From: JAQVUB01 sp033809415
Lineage (GTDB): Bacteria; Verrucomicrobiota; Lentisphaeria; Oligosphaerales; Oligosphaeraceae
Length of the DNA stretch: 5,735 nt
NCBI GenBank assembly: GCA_033809415.1
Contig: JAPXLT010000307.1
Span: forward strand, 1-5,735
Direction of reading: 5' to 3'
A program made the position numbers and the translations under genes. How positions within the stretch are numbered: the first letter of the stretch is position 1; each line of letters opens with the position of its first letter. This document shows positions 1-5,059 of this stretch, piece by piece. The notes under the pieces are model-generated. The model had not been told where the DNA came from and searched no databases. It saw only the letters and a list, made by a program, of their open reading frames with translations.

Positions 1-393
1 GAACAGGAGAAATATCGACAGACTAGCATACCCAAACGGATTTGGAAGCGGAGATTCTTCAAGGCTCTTGCGTTGCACTCGAACCGCTTCTTCATGCTTT
101 CCAGTGACAAACAGGCACAAGGCCAGATTGTTGGCCGGACTCCCGATGTTACTGTCTTCTTCCAAGGATTTAGTAAACCATGAAATCGCCTTTTCGTATT
201 CGCCTTTCGCCATGCATTCCATGCCTTTGGTATGCAGGCGTCTGCCTTCTTCCAGATCGCCAAGGATCACGAGGTCCGGAGGCAGTGATGATGTTTGTGA
301 AGATTGGTCATATTTCTTGCGCTGGCAGCAAAACCGGTATTTTTTCCCGCTGCCGCAAGGACAAGGTGAGTATGGTTCGATATTGTTGCGCAT
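1..393 (-). CDS. SEC-C zinc-motif and TPR protein, 3' part beyond left edge
   Basis: This is an open frame of 131 codons from ATG at 393 to the window edge without a stop, so the C-terminus is missing. Residues 11-23 form a SEC-C motif, CPCGSGKKYRFCC, with Cys11, Cys13, Cys22 and Cys23 as presumed zinc ligands; the same motif ends SecA and occurs in many small proteins. Residues about 50-117 form two 34-residue TPR-like units: the first holds the pattern MAKGEYEKAISWFTKSLE, the second holds NNLALCLFVTGKHEEAV. A short linker separates the two domains. TPRs usually bind proteins, so an adaptor or chaperone-like cytoplasmic role is an inference; no enzyme domain is visible. The start is fixed by an in-frame stop at 423-421 with no other ATG, GTG or TTG between. 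The ribosome site (GGAA five bases upstream) is weak. It lies 607 bp downstream of the ATPase and is probably transcribed separately. The motif and domain call is strong; the function is unknown. Confidence 0.85.
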   Translation of the reverse strand, partial: MRNNIEPYSPCPCGSGKKYRFCCQRKKYDQSSQTSSLPPDLVILGDLEEGRRLHTKGMECMAKGEYEKAISWFTKSLEEDSNIGSPANNLALCLFVTGKHEEAVRVQRKSLEESPLPNPFGYASLSIFLLF

Positions 394-540
394 AATATTC
401 CGTTGCTTGCTGTGGTTCCGTTATTCGAGCATCCCGAATGTTCAAGACAAAATGACGGACTAATAGCTTATTGCCGCCGCCCGATTTTGCAAGCCCACTG
501 GCAAAAAAATATCGATCCAACCCAAAAACAGGCAAGGCTA

Positions 541-581
541 ACCGCCTAGACGCCAAGAAAAAAGCTTGGCGTCTTGGCGGT
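541..581. repeat. Long imperfect hairpin, 17-bp arms
   Basis: The arms 541-557 (ACCGCCTAGACGCCAAG) and 565-581 (CTTGGCGTCTTGGCGGT) are complementary except for one mismatch, around a 7-base A-rich loop. The plus strand is followed by TTTAATATAA, a poor U-tract, and the minus strand has no T-run at all, so it is not a textbook terminator for the minus-strand genes. The right arm itself contains two CTTGGCG-like units in direct repeat. It is best seen as a palindromic intergenic repeat that might stabilise or end transcripts. The structure is certain from the sequence; the role is not. Confidence 0.75.
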
Positions 582-604
582 TTAATATAACAGTGGTTAA
601 GCAT

Positions 605-672
605 GGTGAAGCACCTACGGCGTAATGCGTTATGCCGGACTCAGACTGATCCGGCTAATCCGACCAACCTAC
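605..672. repeat. Palindrome-rich intergenic stretch
   Basis: Several small inverted repeats lie back to back: GGTG/CACC (605-608 with 612-615), GGCGTAA/TTATGCC (619-625 with 630-636, one G-T pair, 4-base loop) and GCCGGA/TCCGGC (634-639 with 650-655). The last two overlap, so they would be alternative folds. The stretch ends with CCAACCTAC at 664-672. The pattern resembles small mobile palindromic elements of bacterial intergenic DNA, but there is no second copy in this window to prove it. Confidence 0.35.
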
Positions 673-698
673 CTCTTGCAACTGGGAGCGTTCGGGCG

Positions 699-834
699 TG
701 GGAGGGAAAACATCATTCACAACCGGGACGGTTGCGCTACTTTTAAACCGCGTGCAGTCCCATCCGTCGAAGCAACAACCCTACAAAATTTCCGCGCTTT
801 CCGTGCTTTCCGTGGACAGAAAAATAGGTTGTAG
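699..834 (+). repeat. Dispersed intergenic repeat, copy A
   Basis: It aligns base by base with 3131-3274, with about 12 mismatches, one 9-base gap and one 1-base gap by hand alignment, in the same orientation. It starts with TGGGAGGG and carries a perfect small hairpin, CAACCG-GGA-CGGTTG (720-734). An almost invariant core reaches about 755, and three 9-bp tandem units of the form TTTCCGYGC/G follow (789-797, 798-806, 807-815). It ends at GGTTGTAG. No transposase or other open frame is associated. It is listed on plus only because the comparison was made on that strand. Confidence 0.85.
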
Positions 835-846
835 TCGTGATGCCAT

Positions 847-863
847 GCCGGCGAGCCGCCGGC
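847..863. repeat. GC-rich perfect hairpin
   Basis: GCCGGCG (847-853) and CGCCGGC (857-863) are perfectly complementary around a 3-base AGC loop. No T-run follows on the plus strand, and on the minus strand the following bases are ATGGCATC, so it is not a normal intrinsic terminator. It lies between repeat copies A and C and probably belongs to the same patchwork of intergenic elements. Confidence 0.55.
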
Positions 864-925
864 GCTCCATATCGCCTCCGACTAAAAAAGTAAAGCCGAT
901 CTTGGCACACGGGAATTTCGCCAGA

Positions 926-990
926 GCAGTCCCATCCGTCTGAGCAGCAACACTACAAAAAATTTTCGTGGCTGTTCGTGTGGTTCGTGG
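926..990 (+). repeat. Diverged partial copy C of the dispersed repeat
   Basis: The 15-base run GCAGTCCCATCCGTC at 926-940 is identical to 754-768 of copy A and is followed in the same order by AGCAGCAACACTACAAAA, close to the matching part of A. The tandem part has diverged: the unit here is TTCGTG, at 965, 975 and 984 (spacings 10 and 9), instead of TTTCCGTGC. The left half of the full repeat, including the CAACCG hairpin, is absent. It lies immediately downstream of the ATPase stop codon. Confidence 0.65.
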
Positions 991-1000
991 TTAAAAACTG

Positions 1001-3079
1001 TCATTGTTTCAGCATTCTGGTGGCGTTGAAGATGGCGATCAGTGCGACGCCTATATCTGCGAAGACGGCTTCCCAGAGGCTGGCTTTTCCGGCGATGCCA
1101 AAGGCCATAAAGGCTATTTTGACGCTTAGGGCAAAGATGATATTCTGCAGAAGGATGCGATGGTTCTTTCGAGCCAGCCGAAGTGCTTCCGGGATTTTTG
1201 CCAGGGAATCATTCATAATGACGATATCGGCGGTTTCAATGGCGGCATCCGACCCGAGGCTTCCCATGGAGATGCCGATGTCCGCCCGGGTCAACACCGG
1301 GGCGTCATTTATTCCATCGCCGACAAAAGCGATAGTTCCTTTGCGGTCAGGCTGGCGCAAAGCCTTTTCGATGATATTCACCTTGTCCTCCGGCAGCAAG
1401 TTAGCCTCGAAATGATCCAGTCCGGCCTCGCGGGCGACTGCCTCGGCTATGATCTGATTATCTCCGGTCAGCATGATCAAGTCTTTGACGCCCATCTGTC
1501 TCAACTCCGCGATGGCCTTAGCTGAATCTGTTTTCAATTCATCGCCGATAAGCAGGTATCCGGCATATTGTTGATCCGCCGTCAGATGCACTACCGTTCC
1601 CGGAATCTCACAGCATGGATGCAGAACTTCGAACTGGTGCAAGATACGGTCGTTTCCGGCCAGAACCCGCTTCTGATCAACGATTGCGCGCACTCCGCTG
1701 CCTTCGAGTGCCTCATATTCCTGGATACGGGAGAAGTCGATTTCCATGCCGCAGGCTTCCCGTATGGAAAGCGCGATCGGATGAGTGGAATGCGCTTCTG
1801 CCAGCGCCGCCAGTTCGAGCAGTTCCTGCTTTGTAAAGCCATCCGCCGGGCAGACATCGCGCACCTGGAATACGCCCCGGGTCAACGTGCCAGTTTTGTC
1901 CAGATAAATCGTCGTCAACTTGCGCAGTGCGTCCAGATAGCCTGAGCCTTTGATCAGAATCCCCTTTCTCGATGCTGCGCCGATGGCGCCAAAGTAGGTC
2001 AGCGGAATACTGACGACCAGGGCGCAGGGACAGGAAATGACCAGCAGCACAAGAGCCCGATAGAGCCAGTTCGAGAAGGTCGCCCCTTCCAACAGCAGCG
2101 GCGGCAGAATAGCAATCAGCGCAGCCAGAGCAACGACGAATGGCGTGTAATATCTGGCAAAGGTCGTGAAGAACAATTCCGTTCCGGCTTTTTTATGCGC
2201 GGCATTCTCAACCAGTTCCAGGATTCTCGATAACGATGATTCCTTAAACCGGCGTGTCACTTCCACAACCAGCAAGCCGTGTTTGTTAATCATGCCGGCA
2301 AGAACGCTATCGTCTTCACGGGCGGATATGGGCACCGACTCGCCTGTCAGCGCAGAGGTATCCAGCAGGCTCTGACCACTGAGTATAATCCCATCGAGGG
2401 GTATGCGTTCACCGGGTCTTACCAGAATCCGGCTGCCGGGGGCAACTTTCTCCGGTGCGACACTGCGGATTTCCCCGTCAAGTTCGATCACATTGGCCTG
2501 ATCCGGGCGCAATTCGAGCAGTGCTTTGATCGAACGCCTCGAGCGTTGCACCGCCACCTCCTGCAGAAATTCCCCGAGCCGATAAAACAGCATCACCCCG
2601 ACTGCTTCTGCGGGGGCTTGAATAGCCAGCGCCCCCAGCGTCGAAACAGTCATCAGAAAACACTCGTCAAAGATACGTCCCCGGGTGATATTGCGCAGAG
2701 CCGTTCCGATCACCTTGCCGCCGACCAGCAGATAGGCCAGCAAATAGAGCATATATGCAACAGCATGGTGCCCGCGCCCATCAACGAGCAGTGCAGCAAT
2801 AAACAGCACGGCTGAACTCGCCAGCAGCAACAACTCCCGGCGATGGAGGAAGACCTCGGAAAATTCCTCGAGGGGCGCATCCATCTCGAGCAGCCGGACA
2901 TCGGGTTCGAGGCGGGCGATTTCGTTTCGCACCTGTTCTAGGTTCCGGCATTCGAGCAGCATGGTTTGCGTGCTGAAATCCAGCGATACGGATTTCACCC
3001 CTGGCAGTTTTCGCAAAGCCGCCTCGAGCTTTGCTGCACAGTCCGGACAATCCAGATTTTCCAAGCGGTATTTATTCAC
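1001..3079 (-). CDS. zntA: Heavy-metal P1B-type ATPase, Zn/Cd/Pb exporter class
   Basis: An inner-membrane pump that uses ATP to expel Zn(II), Cd(II) or Pb(II). Numbered from the GTG at 3079 (692 residues), there is one N-terminal HMA domain with Cys11-x-x-Cys14 in LDCPDCAAKLE. Membrane segments lie near 83-99, 106-125, two within 138-170, 312-332 and 342-365. Further motifs are the actuator TGES (245-248), CPC (350-352), the phosphorylation site DKTGT with Asp394, His433-Pro434, TGD (538-540) and GDGINDAP (587-594). Lys654 and Asp675 in the last two membrane segments match residues that mark the Zn/Cd/Pb group (ZntA/CadA) rather than Cu pumps. Length is normal and nothing is broken. An upstream ATG (3145) would add 22 residues, but it lies in repeat DNA and lacks a ribosome site, whereas AAGG lies nine bases before the GTG. 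No metal regulator adjoins. Family is certain; metal preference is inferred; cadA is an equally fair name. Confidence 0.93.
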   Translation of the reverse strand: MNKYRLENLDCPDCAAKLEAALRKLPGVKSVSLDFSTQTMLLECRNLEQVRNEIARLEPDVRLLEMDAPLEEFSEVFLHRRELLLLASSAVLFIAALLVDGRGHHAVAYMLYLLAYLLVGGKVIGTALRNITRGRIFDECFLMTVSTLGALAIQAPAEAVGVMLFYRLGEFLQEVAVQRSRRSIKALLELRPDQANVIELDGEIRSVAPEKVAPGSRILVRPGERIPLDGIILSGQSLLDTSALTGESVPISAREDDSVLAGMINKHGLLVVEVTRRFKESSLSRILELVENAAHKKAGTELFFTTFARYYTPFVVALAALIAILPPLLLEGATFSNWLYRALVLLVISCPCALVVSIPLTYFGAIGAASRKGILIKGSGYLDALRKLTTIYLDKTGTLTRGVFQVRDVCPADGFTKQELLELAALAEAHSTHPIALSIREACGMEIDFSRIQEYEALEGSGVRAIVDQKRVLAGNDRILHQFEVLHPCCEIPGTVVHLTADQQYAGYLLIGDELKTDSAKAIAELRQMGVKDLIMLTGDNQIIAEAVAREAGLDHFEANLLPEDKVNIIEKALRQPDRKGTIAFVGDGINDAPVLTRADIGISMGSLGSDAAIETADIVIMNDSLAKIPEALRLARKNHRILLQNIIFALSVKIAFMAFGIAGKASLWEAVFADIGVALIAIFNATRMLKQ

Positions 3080-3088
3080 ATCAGGATG

Positions 3089-3092
3089 CCTT
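3089..3092 (-). promoter_or_regulatory. Ribosome-binding site deciding the ATPase start
   Basis: On the minus strand AAGG stands nine bases before the GTG at 3079-3077. The alternative ATG at 3145 and TTG at 3148 have no purine-rich stretch in front of them; the bases there are the pyrimidine-containing core of the dispersed repeat. The HMA domain begins four to five residues after the GTG, which is normal for this family. Confidence 0.5.
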
Positions 3093-3121
3093 GGGCACCG
3101 ATTTATATTTTTGGGGCTTTC

Positions 3122-3148
3122 ATAATAGCATGGGAGGGCAAGCATCAA
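3122..3148 (-). promoter_or_regulatory. Possible promoter of the ATPase gene
   Basis: On the minus strand there is a TATTAT box (3127-3122) preceded by TGC, giving an extended -10 (TGnTATTAT). TTGATG (3148-3143) lies 15 bp further upstream as a possible -35; the spacing is short, which an extended -10 would tolerate. Transcription would begin near 3115, giving a leader of about 35 bases before the GTG start. If correct, the upstream ATG at 3145 would not be transcribed. The candidate -35 lies inside the end of repeat copy B. It was found by eye only; no metal-regulator operator palindrome is obvious. Confidence 0.3.
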
Positions 3149-3274
3149 TCACAACCGGGACGGTTGCGCTACTTTTAAACCGCGTGCACCACCATCCGTC
3201 TAAGCGATAACCCTACAAATTTTCCGCGCTTTCCGCGCTTTCCGTGCTTTCCGTGGACAAAAAATCGGTTGTGG
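3131..3274 (+). repeat. Dispersed intergenic repeat, copy B
   Basis: This is the second full copy, same orientation as copy A and 2432 bp from it. It fills almost all the space between the ATPase leader and the stop codon of the lipoprotein gene at 3280. It has the same TGGGAGGG start, the CAACCG-GGA-CGGTTG hairpin (3152-3166) and four 9-bp tandem units (3221-3229, 3230-3238, 3239-3247, 3248-3256) against three in copy A. CACAACCG (3150-3157) and CGGTTGTG (3266-3273) form a perfect 8-bp inverted repeat near its ends. No flanking target duplication is evident. Confidence 0.85.
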
Positions 3275-3279
3275 GTACT

Positions 3280-4053
3280 TTAGCGTTTGAGTCCCCAGAG
3301 TTGCCAGGAGAAGGCGCGTCCTAGGCGTGGGGTCTCATTTGGCAGTTCAACCCGTTGTTTCCGTTCCACCTTGGGCAGTGGCACGCCCGGGGTATTTCCG
3401 GTGCCATAATCATCATAGCTGAGTTTGCTTCCGGCGGTTGCCAGCACACCAATAAAATCCCCTTTTTTGGCCAGCAACACGGAACGGCCACTGAAGCGAA
3501 AGAGCTGTTTTCCTGCGTCAGCAGCGGTCAATTCCTCTCCTGTTGTAACAATTTCATAAGAATCTGTCGTATCGGGGACTTGGCGCAACAAGCAGAAAGT
3601 CACGGTAACCGGAGAATGGCAGTACACCTGCGCTTCCATCAGCATCATATCTGCCGGGGCAGGATTATTCAAATCAACCAGCAGCAAGTTTTCTGCGCTT
3701 TCCAGAGCCTTTTTGCGCTCGATAGGGGCATTTCCGATGAAGCAGTCATAGAGGTTTTCGCTTTTGTTCTGCAGAGTTTGCTCCATATCGAGAAAGACCC
3801 CCCGGACACTCGAACTGACCGCAACCAAGGTTTCCTGGGCGGCTAATTTTTCCCGGTGCAATACTTCATTTTTTCTCTGCAAATAACTGATTTCCTGCTT
3901 GTCGTTGTTCAGGGTTGTCTGGTGTCGCAAAATCTGCTTGTTCTGCTGTTCGAGTTTTGACAGCAGTTCTTGGGTTTCAGGGGGATAATTTTGGCAGGAC
4001 CCCAGTAAAAGGCCGACAAAAATAACAGCGGGTATTAAAGAGCGGATTTTCAT
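3280..4053 (-). CDS. Predicted lipoprotein, coiled coil plus conserved domain (paralogue 2)
   Basis: 257 residues, function not recognised. A basic start (MKIR) and a hydrophobic stretch lead into the lipobox LLGSC with Cys20 as the lipidation site. Residues about 27-95 are rich in Gln, Glu, Lys and Leu with heptad-like spacing, suggesting a coiled-coil stalk. The C-terminal part (about 100-257) shares motifs in the same order with the protein encoded just upstream: LYDCFIGNAPIER (101-113), LLVDLNNPAPAD (124-135), FCLLR (153-157), YEIVTTG (166-172) and LSYDDYGTG (211-219). Alternating hydrophobic residues suggest beta structure. The two genes are clearly a tandem duplication that has diverged. 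The gene follows its paralogue by 84 bp without a visible terminator and is probably the last gene of the operon, since repeat copy B starts five bases after its stop. An envelope location, facing the periplasm or outside, is inferred from the lipobox and a non-Asp residue (Gln) at +2. Confidence 0.88.
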   Translation of the reverse strand: MKIRSLIPAVIFVGLLLGSCQNYPPETQELLSKLEQQNKQILRHQTTLNNDKQEISYLQRKNEVLHREKLAAQETLVAVSSSVRGVFLDMEQTLQNKSENLYDCFIGNAPIERKKALESAENLLLVDLNNPAPADMMLMEAQVYCHSPVTVTFCLLRQVPDTTDSYEIVTTGEELTAADAGKQLFRFSGRSVLLAKKGDFIGVLATAGSKLSYDDYGTGNTPGVPLPKVERKQRVELPNETPRLGRAFSWQLWGLKR

Positions 4054-4058
4054 ATATG

Positions 4059-4064
4059 TCCCCT
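4059..4064 (-). promoter_or_regulatory. Ribosome-binding site of the second lipoprotein
   Basis: On the minus strand AGGGGA (within AAAGGGGA) lies five bases before the ATG at 4053. It supports that start and independent translation initiation despite probable co-transcription with the gene upstream. Confidence 0.7.
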
Positions 4065-4137
4065 TTCATGATGTAATGACAGGTATGTTTTTTCGTATGA
4101 AGTAAAATCCCATGTGTGGTGGTTCGAGGCGGGAAAT

Positions 4138-5001
4138 CTAATTCATGAAGGTAATGCCAAAGAAGCGGAAGGAGATGGCTTTGCCATCCCGCCCAGGCAG
4201 CGAAGCTGGCTTTTGCAAAACTGTTTCCATGGGCGTGATTTGCGTCAGATGGAAATCGAGTACTTTTCCAGTGCCTATATCATCATATGGCAAGTCAGCG
4301 GAAGGGCTGATATAGACCCCTAACCAAGAGTCTTTTGAGGCGGAAAAGCGTTGCGTCCGCGGAAAGACGACCTTCTGTTTTCCGGTAGTAGTAAATTCAT
4401 ATTCAGGACTGATTCTTTCGACAACGAGGGCATTGGGGTTGACGTATGCTGGTCTTATCAGGCAGAACTGTACCGTCATCGGGGTTTTATTGTATAATTC
4501 CGCGCCACAGATAATCACATTGTCTGCTGGAACTGGGTTTCCGAAATCGACGAGCAGGGTTTTAACTGGGCTTGAGTATGTTTTATTTCTGTCGATGGGG
4601 GCGTAGCCGATATAGCAGTCGAAGAGTTCTTCTTGACGTTCTTCGAAGGTTCCTGTCAAGGCGATGAAAGTATTTTTGATCGTGTTGCGCGCCTGAGTCA
4701 AATCCTCTTTAAGGGCGGCGGTTTCTTTTTCCAGTACTTCAGAACGTTTTATTTCATAATCCAGTTCCTGTTTCTGGCGGCTGACCTGTTCTTCGAGTGT
4801 GGCAATTTTCTGCTCATTATCCTGGATTTTCGTTTGCAATGTACCGTGGTCCACCGGTTGTGGGTTCAAAAGTGCATTTGATTGGATCTCGCTAAGTACA
4901 TTCGCTTTGAGTTCGCCAAGTGCATTGGTGTTAAGTCTGGCACATGCATTGAACAGGAACAGAGCGGACAGCGACAGGAACACTGGTAAAGATTTCATCA
5001 T
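4138..5001 (-). CDS. Predicted lipoprotein, coiled coil plus conserved domain (paralogue 1)
   Basis: 287 residues, function not recognised. A signal peptide ends in LFLFNAC, with Cys20 the likely lipidated residue; Phe at -3 is less usual than Leu, so the lipobox is slightly atypical. Residues about 54-112 show heptad-spaced Leu/Ile/Val among Glu, Lys and Gln, a probable coiled-coil stalk. The C-terminal domain (about 126-287) carries the motifs of the neighbouring paralogue: LFDCYIGYAPIDR (126-138), LLVDFGNPVPAD (149-160), FCLIR (179-183), YEFTTTG (201-207) and LPYDDIGTG (237-245). Spacing from the DC cysteine to the LLVD aspartate is 23 residues in both. The C-terminal tail differs from the paralogue. 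The gene begins 58 bp after the stop of the gene upstream and precedes its paralogue by 84 bp. Two adjacent ATGs (5001 and 4998) are possible starts; GGAGGAG lies 5 or 8 bases away, so 4998 fits slightly better. Confidence 0.88.
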   Translation of the reverse strand: MMKSLPVFLSLSALFLFNACARLNTNALGELKANVLSEIQSNALLNPQPVDHGTLQTKIQDNEQKIATLEEQVSRQKQELDYEIKRSEVLEKETAALKEDLTQARNTIKNTFIALTGTFEERQEELFDCYIGYAPIDRNKTYSSPVKTLLVDFGNPVPADNVIICGAELYNKTPMTVQFCLIRPAYVNPNALVVERISPEYEFTTTGKQKVVFPRTQRFSASKDSWLGVYISPSADLPYDDIGTGKVLDFHLTQITPMETVLQKPASLPGRDGKAISFRFFGITFMN

Positions 5002-5006
5002 GATGA

Positions 5007-5013
5007 CTCCTCC
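5007..5013 (-). promoter_or_regulatory. Strong ribosome-binding site of the first lipoprotein
   Basis: On the minus strand GGAGGAG lies five bases before the ATG at 5001 and eight before the ATG at 4998. It is the strongest Shine-Dalgarno match in the window and confirms the gene start to within one codon. Confidence 0.75.
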
Positions 5014-5059
5014 GTACTTGTCAAAAAACGTTTAGAAAGTGCATTTTCAGGTTGGTGGT

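Larger units (their letters stand above)
394..1000. other. 607-bp non-coding region made of repeats and hairpins
   Basis: No convincing gene is present on either strand: the open frames are short, have no recognisable domain, lack ribosome sites and run through repeat DNA. From left to right it holds the leader of the SEC-C gene (394 to about 500), a long hairpin (541-581), a palindromic stretch (about 605-672), a 136-bp dispersed repeat (699-834), a GC-rich hairpin (847-863) and a diverged partial copy of the dispersed repeat (926-990) that ends about 10 bp from the ATPase stop codon. I see no canonical rho-independent terminator for the ATPase on the minus strand. The individual elements are listed separately. 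Confidence 0.8.

Noticed and set aside
423..439. Small palindrome ATTCG-N7-CGAAT upstream of the SEC-C gene, a possible operator
   Set aside because: Five-base arms can occur by chance, and no regulator or second copy supports it.
68..463. Plus-strand open frame of 131 codons
   Set aside because: It is antisense to the SEC-C/TPR gene, whose motifs are unmistakable on the minus strand.
308..604. Minus-strand open frame of 98 codons starting at 604
   Set aside because: It overlaps the SEC-C gene out of frame, its first part is translated hairpin DNA (541-581), and it has no ribosome site or recognisable domain.
789..815. Short regular units considered as a CRISPR array
   Set aside because: The units are 9 bp and abut directly with no spacers; this is a simple tandem repeat.
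625..943. Two plus-strand open frames (625-834 and 698-943)
   Set aside because: Both are translations of repeat copy A and neighbouring hairpin DNA; their Arg-rich repetitive products are typical of spurious calls.
978..1415. Plus-strand open frame of 145 codons
   Set aside because: It is antisense to the ATPase C-terminus and begins in repeat copy C.
2279..2815. Plus-strand open frame of 178 codons
   Set aside because: It is antisense to the ATPase actuator and membrane region; no domain or start signal, and the minus-strand protein is full-length with all family motifs.
3355..3846. Plus-strand open frame of 163 codons
   Set aside because: It is antisense to the second lipoprotein, which has a signal peptide, ribosome site and a paralogue.
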